From the NCBI RefSeq assembly GCF_041296265.1, contig NC_091695.1, forward strand, positions 18,397,001 to 18,461,000: a stretch of DNA of 64,000 nt. Reading direction: 5' to 3'. Shown one piece after another: positions 37,431-49,320 of this stretch. Within the stretch, counting starts at the first letter, position 1; every line of letters begins with the position of its first letter. The DNA is from Equus caballus (Eukaryota; Chordata; Mammalia; Perissodactyla; Equidae). The position numbers were made by a program, and so were the translations under genes. Below the pieces are notes generated by a model. That model was not told the DNA's origin and ran no database searches. It saw only the letters and a list, made by a program, of their open reading frames with translations.

Positions 37431-40074
37431 GTGCCTTTTCTCCCTCCATTCAAATCTCACCTCAGAATGATGAGAAAAAAAATGTTTGCCATTAGAGTTT
37501 TATAAGAAACGTTTCTGATAAGAAAAAATAAATAAGATGTTTATTTTCCTTTTTCTCTGCTGTGGACAAACTAGTTATTCATTCAACCTCAGTTATACTC
37601 TCAGGTACCAAGCTAAGTTACTTAAATACAATACCCCAACTACTCAGATAAAATTATCACCATAACATTATCTTAACAGTTATTATCTTCTTAATGCATT
37701 TTAAGTAACTGTTTTATTTGTATACTAATAAATATGCCATGTGAGCCAGGCCCTCAAATGATTGTCAGATGGGTAAGGAAGTGTTACATTCATTGTCAGT
37801 GATCTTTAACTCTTCTAGATTGTTAAGACTCCCTTTGAGTATTTTACTTAAAGTATTTATTGGGCACAATATGTTGAATAGAACACCTGCACTTTTCAAA
37901 AGTAAAGGTGAAATAATATTTATCAAAAATTTAACAAATAGCCCAAACAGCAAGGAGAATGGAATGGGCACTGCTAATTGGTAATACTAATGGAACCTGA
38001 AGAAACAGCAAAGGCATTTCAGGTAGACAGAATGGCCTGAATAAAAACAAGAAACATTGTGGTCAGCAGTCAAGCCAACTAGAATAGAAGATCATGTGAG
38101 CATCAAGAGGAGAATAAAAGAACTAGTGCATGAGATTTAATAAGAAATGCACAATCCTGAACTTTGTCTGAAGACTTCAGTTGCATATGCATCGGATTCA
38201 TTACTTGCTGGTAAATCATGGACAAAACTTGGCAAGGCAGTAAATTGACCTAACACATTTCAAATACTTGACTGCGAGTGCTCAGTTAGGCATTGCTATT
38301 GGAATTGTAGTAAATAAGAACAAATTACTGAGTTGGCTTGGCAGGAAATTCCTGAGCAGAAATGTTTAGTTCTGGTTTCAGTATCAGCTCAGAGGGGTCA
38401 ATGGTATACCCAGAACATTGAGTAGATCCTCTGGAATATTTAGAAACTAGTGTGAGGAAGAAAATGGAAAACACAGTAATACTTGAAACCAACACTAAAA
38501 ATATTTACCTAAAGAGAAAGAGCAAGAGATTCATTTTAAATGTCTTCAAATATTTGAAGGTTTATAATGTAAAAGGGTGTTAGATTTAATTTCTGTGAAC
38601 TCCAGACATTTATTTAGATCCATTTGGACCTGGAATGTACCAGAAAATACAATAGGAAGAATACTAGTTAACAGAAATTTTCAAAAATAGAATTTAGGTT
38701 ACTGCTTTGGTAAGTTTAACTGACAGATTTTGGTGAGGAGAGGAGCCTTGCTGTAAGGAGGAACAGTAGAAGTATTGCTAATGAAGACTGAACACAAGGT
38801 ACGTGAGACTATTCAGGAAGGTTCCGCTTTTTAACTGTGCCAAGTCTTGTCTTAATCTTGGTTCAGAATCTTTCACAAAGATCTACTTAGTTGCCATTAG
38901 GTAGAGCATGATCTAACAATTGCAGGGATTATTTCTCAATCCAAGTTCTAGAAGATTTATTAATATAATACATTCATCTAGCTTTCTTTCTTTTCTACTT
39001 TCTAATAGCAGATTGCATCTCAAAATTCTTAACTTGCATGTATGTTATCCACTGAAAGCAATCTAAGTTACTAAATTTAGAGAAGACACGTTTATCAATA
39101 TATGTGACTAAATACATCCAGTTCACAAAAGGTCAACCCAATCTTCCACATAACGGAAAATGTGGTTGCTCAGCTGATGGTTTTTGCCTGAGATTAGTGG
39201 TATATCTGATGACACACTGTTGCTTGTGCAAAGAATCCAAAAATGACATCAGTTCACAGATGGGTTCAAGATGGCGGTGCCTTAATCCTTCCTTCTTGCA
39301 TTCATTTCTAGAGTCACTTTTTCTCAGGTTTAATCATGTGAAATTCCTGATATTCAAAATCCTGTTGGTTTACAAAAATAAAATATTTATTTTTTGAATC
39401 TTACACATTTTTTCATTCCTCATTGACTACAGCACCTAAGTTTGCCTTCACAAGACAGGTTTTGGTCATTGTTCTAAGAGAGATTTCTTTTTTAGTGCTA
39501 TTTTTTGTGTGTTTTATAATCACTGACAAAGAAGCAGATTTTTTCCCTTTTTAATACACTATGCACTATGAATAAACTGCATCATCATCAAAAAAAAGTC
39601 AATGTGAAACTTTCAAGAACATCTCCCAAACACTTCCTCAGAAGACAGTTCTAGATTGTTGAGCATTTTAAGCCTTTAAGTAAACATATAGTCGTATGCA
39701 ATTGAGAGAACATAGTCATCAGTGGAATTTTTCACCAGACTACTCAAAGATCTTTTTAAGTAGATATTCTATGATTCCTTGATAATGGGATATACCTGGA
39801 ATACATAAACATTCAATATATCAATACAGAATTGTGAATGTCTTTCCCCAAAGACAGTTACTACTTCTTTTAATGAATTAAAAGTGTTTAATTTCCCAAG
39901 TCCACTACTGCCATGATCATATGACTACTATGATGTGTTCAGTGTTTTTCTGATTTCACTCTATGTCTATTTTGTCCTCATGTAATTTTATTTTATCATG
40001 GGGTGCTCAATGCTCTAAATATCAGACACATTTATAAGTCACTTACATAAAATAATATTAATAAGTACTATATT
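37431..40074. other. Predicted intron continuation, with a possible ancient repeat
   Basis: Mostly unique. About 37990-38180 ('catttcaggtagacagaatggcctgaataaaaac') resembles an ancient mammalian repeat also seen near 56700-56900, not assigned to a family. The frame at 39104-39397 has no homology I recognise. Confidence 0.4.
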
Positions 40075-40185
40075 TTTCTTGTTTTCCAGATGAGGAAACT
40101 AAAGTACTGAAGGACAAAGGTAATTGCTCAAAATCAAAAAGTCAGTAAGTTTTCAAGTGAGACTCCAAAGTGGAGCAGAACACTC
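40075..40185 (+). repeat. MIR SINE fragment
   Basis: 'ccagatgaggaaactaaagtactgaaggac' followed by 'aattgctcaaaatcaaaaagtcagtaag' matches the 3' half of MIR. Confidence 0.6.
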
Positions 40186-40292
40186 AAGGGTGCACACTGA
40201 CCGCATGGCCTCCACTAGTTTACATTGAGCTGTCTTGAGTTCCTCTTGCCCCTCTTTCTCAAGTTCTGCTGCTCAGTTTTATTATTCTTTTT

Positions 40293-40540
40293 TTTTTTTT
40301 TTTGAGGAAGATTAGCCCTTAGCTAACTACTGCCAATCCTCCTCTTTTTGCTGAGGAAGACTGGCCCTGAGCTAACATCTGTGCCCATCTTCCTCTGCTC
40401 TATATATGAGATGCCTACCACAACATGGCTTTTTTACCAAGTGGTGCCATGTCCACACCAGGGATCCAAACTAGTGAACCCCGGGCCACGGAGAAGCGGA
40501 ACATGTGAACTTAACCACTGCACCCCTGGGCCGGCCCCTT
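40293..40540 (-). repeat. ERE SINE next to the OR5D coding-exon acceptor
   Basis: Long T run, reverse ERE body, head ending at GGGCCGGCCCC. Flanking repeats TTTATTATTCTTTTT (left, about 40278) and TTTATTTATTCTTTTT (right, about 40550) are near-identical. The right repeat lies only about 20 bases before the acceptor AG at 40587-40588. Confidence 0.93.
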
Positions 40541-40592
40541 TTCTTTCCTTTATTTATTCTTTTTTGTTGTTTTATGTTTTAAATTAAGAACC

Positions 40593-41543
40593 ATGATACT
40601 GGATGAGGGAAATCAGAGCTCTGTGACCACGTTCATCTTCCTGGTCTTCTCAGAATACCCAGACCTTCAGGCACCCCTCTTCCTGGTTTTCTTGACCATC
40701 TACACAGTCACTCTGGTGGGGAACCTGGGCATAATTGTGGTCATAAGTTTCCATCCCAAACTCCATACACCCATGCACTTTTTTCTCAGTCATTTGTCCC
40801 TTTTGGATATTTGTTGTTCCAGTGTATTTACACCCAAACTGCTAGAAATATTAGTTGTGGAAGACAGAACTATCTCCTTCAAAGGGTGCATGGTTCAGTT
40901 CTTTTTTGGCTGTGCATTTGTGATTACAGAAATGTTCATGTTAGCAGTCATGGCCTATGACCGGTTTGTGGCTGTTACTAATCCTCTTCTCTACACAGTT
41001 GCTATGTCCCATAAACTCTGTATCCTCCTGGTTGCTGGAACCTACACATGTGGTGGAATATGTTCCTTGACAATCACATATTCTCTTTTGGAACTATCCT
41101 TCTGTGGTTCTAACATCATCAATCACTTTGGCTGTGAGTATTCTGCCATCCTCTCTTTATCCTGTTCTGACCGCTACTTCAGTCAGATGACATATTTAGT
41201 TATTTCTATATTCAGTGAGACTTGTAGCCTCCTGATTATCCTCTCCTCCTACGTTGTCATAGTTGTCACAATCATCCAGATGCCTTCTACTGGTGGACTC
41301 CAAAAAGCCTTCTCCACCTGTGCTTCCCACCTGATTGCCATCACCTTTTCCCATGGGATCATCCTTCTTCTCTACTGTGTGCCCAACTCCAAAAGCTCCT
41401 GGCTCCTGATCAAAGTGGCCACTGTGTTTTTTACAGTTGTGATCCCCATGCTGAACCCCATTATCTATAGCCTTAGGAACAAAGATGTGAAAGAGGCTGT
41501 CAGGAGTGTAATCAACTCCAAACTGCTTTCTCAACCAATATAA
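40593..41543 (+). CDS. OR5D: Olfactory receptor, family 5 subfamily D-like
   Basis: Intact 316-residue odorant receptor. Visible motifs are N7-Q-S glycosylation, GN at 43-44, Cys99 and Cys181, MAYDRF at 120-125, KAFSTCASH at 238-246, VPNSKSSW at 263-270 and [16 protein letters not shown] at 285-300. FSEYPDLQ and VVEDRTISF are typical of the OR5D/OR5L group. Two conserved positions differ: PMHFFL instead of PMYFFL (His62), and AVTN instead of AICN or AVCN after the DRF motif (Thr129). The ATG at 40593 is supported by an acceptor AG at 40587-40588 behind a T-rich tract, and by alignment with the sister copies. An ERE SINE lies directly upstream and its right flanking duplication forms part of that tract. 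Subfamily OR5D is confident; whether it is orthologous to OR5D13, OR5D14 or OR5D18 is not resolved. Confidence 0.93.
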   Translation: MILDEGNQSSVTTFIFLVFSEYPDLQAPLFLVFLTIYTVTLVGNLGIIVVISFHPKLHTPMHFFLSHLSLLDICCSSVFTPKLLEILVVEDRTISFKGCMVQFFFGCAFVITEMFMLAVMAYDRFVAVTNPLLYTVAMSHKLCILLVAGTYTCGGICSLTITYSLLELSFCGSNIINHFGCEYSAILSLSCSDRYFSQMTYLVISIFSETCSLLIILSSYVVIVVTIIQMPSTGGLQKAFSTCASHLIAITFSHGIILLLYCVPNSKSSWLLIKVATVFFTVVIPMLNPIIYSLRNKDVKEAVRSVINSKLLSQPI

Positions 41544-42724
41544 TTCAAATAAATATATGTATTTTTCTTGTACTTACATACAATAATTTTTCATATATAT
41601 TGCTGATGCCAGTTTACCTTTATTTTAAGTAAATATATGATTATGTTTTAAATCAACTAAATATTGAACTTTCCATGTTTTTTGGTGCTCAGGACACTCT
41701 GAATGAATACAGAAGTAATCCATTCTGATGCAATTCATCTTAGCTGGTTTCAGGAAAGAAATATATTTCAAAATCTCCCAGTTAGACATTATCAAAGTCA
41801 GAATGACAAAGAAGGGATATATATTTAGAGACTCATTACATATGTCATAGTTTAAGTTCTGCTTTATGAAAGTGCTGCAAAAACACAGACGATAACTGCC
41901 ATTACTGGATCTGCCCTGAGGTTCTCATGACCAATTCTTTTGTCTCAGAAGTTCTATAAAACAGAACTTTTTATTCCCCTTAAAACTTTACTTCATTCCA
42001 AGTAAACTGACGACCTGGGAGTTTGCATTATGAGAAATAGTATCTGACATTGGGTCAGCAGATGTTGAAAATACTAACCACTCTCTATAGACATCACTCA
42101 TGTTTTGAATATCAATGTAATATTTCGATCATCCATTCTCAACAATAAACTTTTCCCACCTACCAAGTTTCTTTATATTAGTAAATGCCCTCCACAGCTA
42201 ATCAGTTGCTTAAACAAGTAAAGGAGAAGGCATTATTTATTTTGATTTATTATTCTGTAGCCTCTGTCAAATATCTGTCAGCCAGTTATTTTGTTTCTGT
42301 CTCCAAAATGGCACTATACCTTCATGGCTCTGCTTTCTGAGTCATCACTGTCAGTGAGTGGTTTTTAGCAGTTAGTACCAAATTAATATACTTCCGTATT
42401 TGTTAACTTTATATAGGGCATGAATCTCATATCATCCATAGTGATTTTCTTCCTTGAGCTTACGTATTCAACTTGGAGACGCACATACCGCAAATGGTGA
42501 GTAAGGTTCTTCAGCCTGGTCCTGGAATGAGAAAACAAGGGAACTGAGCCAAACTTAACCAAACACAGCAGAGCAGAGCTGTATTCAGTCACCAACATTC
42601 ATGGAACTACTTCATTTTTAACTAGGTGAATATATATCATCACATGCTGTTTACTGGAAAAAAAAAAATCCATTCTCTCCTTGCTGCTCTTTAATACAAA
42701 TCTTGTCATAAATGAAGCGTCCAT
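41544..42724. other. 3' flank of the OR5D gene
   Basis: AT-rich. An AATAAA at 41548-41553 lies immediately after the stop and is probably too close to serve as the polyadenylation signal. No other feature seen. Confidence 0.45.
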
Positions 42725-42945
42725 ATGTGTGTTTATCAGTATAATTGTCAGCCGTTGCCACAGTAACTCTTGAAAAAACCCGTCAAACAATCAACAGCTT
42801 AAAAGTACAATTACTTATTTTAAAGGAGGTCGTATGAGGTGGCTCTACCCTAGGCTGTGAGACCAGGAGTGCCTTGCTCCACACCACAGTTCTGTGAGCA
42901 TGGATTGCTCCACTTGCCTTTTATCATCTTTAGACTATTTGGCTA
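42725..42945 (+). repeat. Possible ancient interspersed repeat
   Basis: 'cagcttaaaagtacaattacttatttt' followed by a GC-richer stretch resembles ancient mammalian interspersed repeats. I cannot place the family. Confidence 0.3.
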
Positions 42946-42989
42946 TTTGTATTATGGAAATGTCAGAAAAGCAGTAGTCCAAGTGAATT

Positions 42990-43575
42990 TTTTTTAGATA
43001 AAATGCAGAAAGGATGGATCATCAAATATTTGATAAAAGAAACTTCATCACCATTAAAAACTTGTGGTAAAAGTTTCCTATAGGCAAAAGACACCATTGA
43101 GAAAATGAAAATGTATGCCTCAGACTATGAGTGATTACTTGCAATATATACGTTTGACAAAGGATTTGTATGTGGAACATATAGTGAAGTCTTTATACTC
43201 AAAACGAGAAGACAAGCAATCTACTTAAAGAAGGGTGAAATATTTTAGCACTTGACAAAACAAGATATACAAATCATATATAAATGTATGAAAAGATACT
43301 AAACATCATTAGTCATCAATGAAATTCTAATTAAATCTTTAATGAGACACCACTGCATAGTAGTTAGAATGGCTAAAATGAAAAAGACTGAAATGAAAAT
43401 GTGGAGCAAGTAGAATGCTCGTACATTTCAGATGAGAGTAAAAGGTAAAATGACTTTGAAAACAGTTTATAATATCTTAAGAAATTGTGCAAACACTTCC
43501 CACACAACTCAACAATTCCTTTCCTGGGTATTCACCCACAAGAAATGAAATCCAGTATTTTAACTTAGGATAAAA
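42990..43575 (+). repeat. Old L1 ORF2 3' fragment
   Basis: Sense L1 late ORF2: 'gacaaaggatttgtatgtggaa', 'catcattagtcatcaatgaaattc', 'aatgagacaccactgcat', 'ttcctgggtattcaccc'. Strongly diverged. Confidence 0.75.
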
Positions 43576-43809
43576 TTGTTCTCTATGGTATATGCAATAA
43601 TACAGGGAAGGGACAAGAGTAAGGAGAGTGATGTTAGTGGATATTTTTGTTCTCTTATGAATGGTTTTTGACTTTGTTCTTTTAAAAAATGATTTTCCTA
43701 GAAAAGGTGGATTTTTGTCCATGAAGAGCTGTTTCCATATACCTATCAAGAGTCAACAGGAAATGGCAGAATAGATATGGAAAGATCTTGCCTCTTAACA
43801 TAGAGAAAC

Positions 43810-43811
<2 letters not shown>

Positions 43812-43852
<41 letters not shown>
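43812..43852 (+). repeat. (TA)n microsatellite
   Basis: About 40 bases of uninterrupted TA followed by a short CA run. Confidence 0.95.
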
Positions 43853-43858
<6 letters not shown>

Positions 43859-44999
43859 CATTTATATAAATTTATATATACCTAAATATATTATGGTACA
43901 ATCTACATATACTTGTTAATGTATGTAAATTTCCTCCTGCATTGTGACATTGATGACCTTCTAATAATATCTATGCTACCAAGACTTTGAGAATTGTACT
44001 GATGAGATATAATTGTCCTCTCATGTAATTGTCCTTTTGAGATTCTTGAGAGTTTAGTTTGTATATAAAGCAGTGGTTTTCAAATTGCTATTAATTCTCA
44101 GGAAAAGCAGACTCTCCTTCTAAGAGTCAGTGTCTGGTCAGGATATAAAGCAGCTATTCTTGGTTTTTAAAGAGAGGGAAATTAGAAGAGTGATTTGTCT
44201 TAAACGTACTAGAATGATCACTGGAATAAAAAGGGAAGAGAGGTCTTCCAGAGATAACTAAAGAAGCCATTAAAATCAGCAGACTGGAGAGAAAAAAGCA
44301 TTTTCTCAAGACTCAGCCATCCTATGGTCATCCCTGCTCTTTGAGTTGGCTGGGGTTTTGACTGAGACCTGACAGATGTGTAGCTCTCTCAGATCTGAAA
44401 GGCTAATAATGGTTGAGTTCTACCTTCTGAAATTTGAGTTCAGCACTTTCTCCCGCTACCCAGTGCAGCTTAATAGCCTCATAAATATTGTGAGGGGGAG
44501 ATGGTCAAGCTTTTGTGGAGACTCTCAATTCTCTAGTCAGATATCTTTCTTCTAGGCACCATGACATTTCCATAGGACGTTTTACTCTGCCTTTCTGATT
44601 CAGATCCCAGCCCCCAGTGCATCCTAGAATATAGCACATGCCCTTTGGGGAAAAATTGGTCGTGACTTTTTGGGTTTCCTTAGCTTTCAATTTATCAATA
44701 AATTCTTCTGTGTCCACAAAGCATTGCTGGATTCTCTGTTTTTTCAGTAGTGACCCTTTGCAAGTGCCAAACCTGAAATTCAGCCTTTTCTCAGAATCAG
44801 AAAATGTGTGCAGTGAAGGAAAGAGCTGATGACTGCCAGCTCACCAAGAAGGGTCTCTTTCCTCTATGAAATTTTAATTATCTTGTCCTAATGACTTTTA
44901 TTTTTATTTTTAAAAGTAATTTCTGCAATTTGCTTTTAAAAAAAATGTTATTTCAAGGGAAATGTTGATTTGCAATCATCTTCTCTATCCTACCTGAAT
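43853..44999. other. No recognised feature
   Basis: Unique sequence between the TA microsatellite and the ERV fragment. No gene seen. Confidence 0.45.
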
Positions 45000-46900
45000 T
45001 AGAAGACCATGACCGACTATCCAATGAACAATGAAAGGTAGAAGACAATGAAGGACATTGTTAAATTGGTGAAGAAAATAACTGTAGAACTATCACCCTA
45101 TGCCTAAGAAGCATTCTTTAAAAATACAGATAGAAGAAAGTCTTCTCAGATCAAAAAAGCTAAAGGAATGCCTTCAGTGGGTCTACAGTAAAAGGAATCA
45201 TAAAAAGAGTTCTTCAAGCAGAAGGAAACCAGACGGATCTTGGAGAATGACTGTAGACTATGGAAAACTCAACCAAATAGTAGCACTTGAGCAGATGAAT
45301 GTAGCTTATGGAATATAGTATTCAATCATTGATTCGGCAAATGCATTTATTTTCCTTTTTAATTTTAAAAGAAAATCAAAAACAATTCACATTCCCATGG
45401 GATGGATAAAAGTATTTCCTTAAAGTTTTGCTTAGGGCTGTGTTAATTCTCCAGCTCTCTGTCATGATATAATTTGAAGAAATCTCTGCCACCTGAACAT
45501 GCCACACAACAGCACACCTGTCCATTACATTGAGAACATCATACTAACCAACAAGATAAACAAGAGGCAGCTGGTGTGCTGAAGGCCTTATTAAGACACA
45601 AGGGAAAAAGAGATTCAGAGAACTGCATTTTCAATGATTTGGTTAGGGGTGAAGTGATTTGAAATATTCCAGCATATCCTCCCCAAAATAAAAGACAAAT
45701 TATTGCATCTTCTGTCCCCTACCAGAAGTGAGAAAGCACAGCTCTTAGAAGACCTCTTTTAAGATCTTAGAGGCAACACATTCCATACCTAGGACTGACT
45801 CTTTTACCAGGTATGATAACCCATAAGGTAATTGATACCACTTCCTGGTGTTTATAACTTTGTATAATCTCCTCCCGTTGTGTGCAGGTGAGACCTGTGA
45901 CTTACTTCTAACCAATACAATATGGCAAAGGTAATGGGATGTCATCCTCCTGGTTAAGTTATCTTATATAGCAAGATGAAGAATTCTGCCTGTGTAATTA
46001 AAGTCCAAAATCTGTTTCTTTTTAATTAAATGGGAGTTTATCCTAGGTGGCCTTGGTTTAATTAGTGAAAACCATTTAAAGAACTACTAGGCCCTCCCTG
46101 AAGTTAGAAAAACTCCTTTCATTACTGGCTTTGAAGATGTGAGATACCATGTTCTGAGAGGGCCTACAGAGAATACCACGTAACAAGGAACTGTAGGAGG
46201 CTCTCAGGATCTGAGAATAGCTGCTGATCAATGGCGCAAAAAAATGGGTACCTTAGCCCAATATCTGCAGGGAGATTAAGTCTGCCAGAAGCTTGAGGAG
46301 CTTGGAAGGGGATTTTTCCCTTGTTGAGCCTCTTATCCAACCACAGCTCTGAGTGATACCTGAATTGCAGCCTGATGACATACTGAAGAGCCCAAAATCC
46401 CAGCTAAGTGATGCCTGGACTGCTCCCCTGTAGAAACTGTGATATAAAAATGTATACTAGTTTAAGCCACTGGGTAAGTGATAATTTATTATGCAGCATA
46501 GAAAATTCACATAACAGATGGCAAAGAAGGCTACTAGCTTTGACTCTGGGACAGAAGTTGGCCTGAAGCTTGGTCCAGGGTGCAGAGGTCAGTGGTTGGA
46601 AGCAGGTGCAGTGTGAAACTTGTGCCAATCCCAATGGGAAAATATCAATGCAGATCCCTTGGGTCCTGAAGCAAAGCCATGTCATCTATAATAAACAATT
46701 TTATGCTTTGTGATAAGTAGCCACTGTTGTGTTAGGGGTTTCTGGTAGAGTCTGGCAAGGGTTAGTCAAATTGTCAGGGGTCCAGAGAAAGCATAAGTGG
46801 ATGTAATTGGGTGATATTTGGGTGTGGTGGAACCAATAGATTGGTTAATACCCAGTGGTTTTAGAGAGTGAAACGTGCTTCTAAAATTCATTTGTCACTT
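45000..46900 (+). repeat. Decayed ERV pol fragment (class I-like), split by an LTR insertion
   Basis: A retroviral reverse transcriptase segment is recognisable near 45225 (KPDGSWRMTVDY), and further pol-like text (connection/RNase H side) continues from about 46515. The element is old, heavily broken with many interruptions, and lacks recognisable gag, env or paired LTRs here. An MLT1-like LTR sits inside it (about 45850-46515). The outer limits are approximate. Confidence 0.7.
45850..46515 (+). repeat. MLT1-like (ERVL-MaLR) LTR inserted in the ERV fragment
   Basis: Wording such as 'ttgtgtgcaggtgagacctgtgac', 'accaatacaatatggcaaagg', 'aagccactgggtaagtgata' and 'ttattatgcagcatagaaa' is typical of an old mammalian MaLR-type LTR. 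Pol-like sequence flanks it on both sides, so it inserted into the ERV. Subfamily uncertain. Confidence 0.5.
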
Positions 46901-47304
46901 TTAAGAAGGTATAGATTAATTGTATTAATAGAAGCTAGTAGAAGCTAGCTAGAAGTAGTAGAAGCTAATAGAAGAGTAGATTGCTCATATTTAGAAGAAA
47001 TGCAAATTAGTTCCAATAAAGTGAATCAATGTTTCCAGGGAAAATAATGAGTATTTTATGTTAAATGTAAAAGACAGAATCCAAGTTACGTCGTTTATGC
47101 ATTTCAAGACACACATAGTATGCATAGAAAAATAATAGAGCAATTATTAACAGCAGTTATCTCTGGTTGCATTTTAACAGATTTATCTTTCCCTTTGCCA
47201 TTTGTTGTATTCATCACATGTTCTAAGTCAATTTCTATATTGTCTATAATTAATATTTGAAAAGAAATTCATGTGGTAGGCTTGATGAAGCGTTGTCTAC
47301 AATA
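46901..47304. other. No recognised feature
   Basis: AT-rich sequence before the copy C upstream block. A short GAAGCTA-type repetition lies at about 46930-46970. Confidence 0.45.
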
Positions 47305-47720
47305 ATTTAGAAGAAATTACATTCTTGTAAAATCCAACACAGGAGAGCATTCAATCTAATTTCTGAGTTCGCGATACGAAAAGAAATAGTTCAGCAAAGA
47401 TTCTCTAGGGTCTAAATCTCTGATGTCATGGAGTCATACATAAGCCCTAGGAATCAGATTCAGCTTCCAAATCTCTCTCTTTCTCTCTCCATTGCTTTCT
47501 GTCTCTTTCTGAGATTTTCTGGATGTTAAGCAGTATATTCTCATTACATTAATTAAAATTTCTTGTGGACTCCTGCTATATTTACAAACTTTGTATTTTC
47601 AGTAATGTTTGAATTTTGAGTGAGAACCTCCTTGGTGACTATTAATACTAGGAATAGGATCTTCAAGTGAGTTGATTTCAGGTTGGTTGGTCTATATTGT
47701 GTTATCTTTCACTTACATGG
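47305..47720 (+). promoter_or_regulatory. Predicted promoter and first non-coding exon of the OR5D14-like gene (copy C)
   Basis: Paralogous to the blocks at 28230 and 35670. TTTAGAAG is at 47306, an O/E-like site ATTCTCTAGGG at 47400-47410, TTGAATTTTGAGTGAG near 47610, and CAA|GTGAGTTGATT with the donor GT at 47667-47668. Spacing is 30-40 bases shorter than in copies A and B, apparently from a small deletion just before the donor. Of the three, this O/E-like site is closest to the EBF consensus. The predicted intron to the acceptor at 50715 is about 3.0 kb. Confidence 0.55.
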
Positions 47721-48751
47721 GGGACACTGAAGTCCTGTACCTTTGAGGCAGGGAACACTCTTTCTTAGTCTAAATGCCACGATGTCTCCTGAGTCCCCCT
47801 TCCCAAAGTCTCACATTTCTGAGCTTTGGTCTCTTCCACCTTCCCTGTGGTATCAATCCTGATTTTTGCTTTGAGGATATTCACCGTCTGCCTAGCATAG
47901 TAGTCACAACAAAAATTTTTAAAGGAACATTATAAAATCCGAGAATGTCCTCAATAACTCAAAATCTTGTAGAAATGAGATAATAATGATATGTGTAAAG
48001 TAATAAGGAGCACATTATATAATGAAATGTTGATTTCCTGAGTAACGTCTGTAGGTATACCATGAATGTGGAAAATATTGCTGGAGTGAAAGGGAAAGTT
48101 GTTTGTGATAGCTATTTTCATTTAAAGCTTTAGATATTGTAAGTGCTGTATCAGTACACTAGGAAAAAAAGGATGCTCCAGACAAAAGAAGAGAAAAATC
48201 AAATACACCAAGTAATAAATGAGAAAGTGTTGTTCACTGTAAGCTGAGAATGTTGGCATGATTGAAGAAAGTTGAACGCTAGGGACTAACTAGCTTAAGG
48301 CTTTAGGTAAAACTGGGTGGAAACATTTAGAATTAGTTAATAGGGAGAAATCAAAGTTTTCAGAGCCAAAAACTGTCATAATAAACATAGTAATCAAGGG
48401 AAGAGAAGCTGATGTCCTCACAGTGCAATCTAGAAGCACTACAGGGAAGTTGTTTGTACCTCAGCTACCATAATCCACTGGAATAATGATTGCAGCTTGC
48501 TAAGTCTCCCACAGGCACCAACCTGAGATTAGAAAGAGAGGACAAGAGAGTCAGATAGTAATGAGAAAGCAAAGGGGAAAACAGACAATGTATTGAAGGG
48601 TGGTAAGTGGTGAATTAAGACAAACAGGGCCAATAGGAGATCCAAGAAAGAGCTGAGATACCCTTTAACTTCCCAAGTTGTACCCGCTTGTTCATTAATG
48701 CCCTCTTTGACCCATGATCTGTTTCTTAGATTTTTAGAATAATACAAGGGT
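47721..48751. other. Predicted intron of the OR5D14-like gene
   Basis: Unique sequence downstream of the copy C donor, ending at the left duplication of the next ERE. Nothing classifiable. Confidence 0.45.
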
Positions 48752-49024
48752 GGGACTGGCTGGGTGGCACAGCAGTTAAGTGTGCACGTTCCACTTCAGC
48801 GGCCCAGGGTTCACTGGTTCATATTCCGGGTGTGGACATGGCACCTCTTGGCAAGCCATGCTGTGGTAGGAGTCCCACATAGGAAGTAAAGGAAGATGGG
48901 CACGGATGTCAGCTCAGGGCCAGTCTTCCTCAGCAAAAAGAGGGGGATTGGCTGCAGATGTTAGCTCAGGGCTAATCTTTCTCAAAATAAATAAATAAAT
49001 AAAAATAAAAATAAAATACAAAAA
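48752..49024 (+). repeat. ERE SINE with target-site duplication
   Basis: GGGACTGGCTGGGTGGCACAG head, complete body, AAATAAATAAAT tail. Direct repeats AATAATACAAGGGT (48738) and AATAATGCAAGGGT (49025) differ at one base. Confidence 0.95.
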
Positions 49025-49109
49025 AATAATGCAAGGGTTTAAAAACAATGCCAAGTAGTCATAGCACTAAGAATTAAAAAGGATGAGGGTGGAGAAACTT
49101 ACATCTCCC

Positions 49110-49320
49110 AGACTCCACAATTGTCAGACTCTGTGCTAGGTATATTAACATAATTTCCTATTTCAAAACTTACACACCTGTGAAATGTGTATTATCATGT
49201 CATTATTACTGATAAAAAAGTTGAGGCTCAGAGAATTCAATTAATTCAGCAAATATAACACACTAATTGAATTTAAATCTATGTGTCCAAGCCCACGATT
49301 CTTTCATTATGCTGGTCTGT
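49110..49320 (+). repeat. MIR SINE
   Basis: 'agactctgtgctaggtatatta', 'aaaagttgaggctcagagaattc' and 'aatctatgtgtccaagccc' follow the MIR order. Confidence 0.7.

Noticed and set aside
39104-39397. 97-codon frame with several Cys residues
   Set aside because: No family recognised, no promoter or splice context, and it lies within the predicted OR5D intron.
41196-41534. Minus-strand 112-codon frame
   Set aside because: Shadow of the plus-strand OR5D coding sequence.
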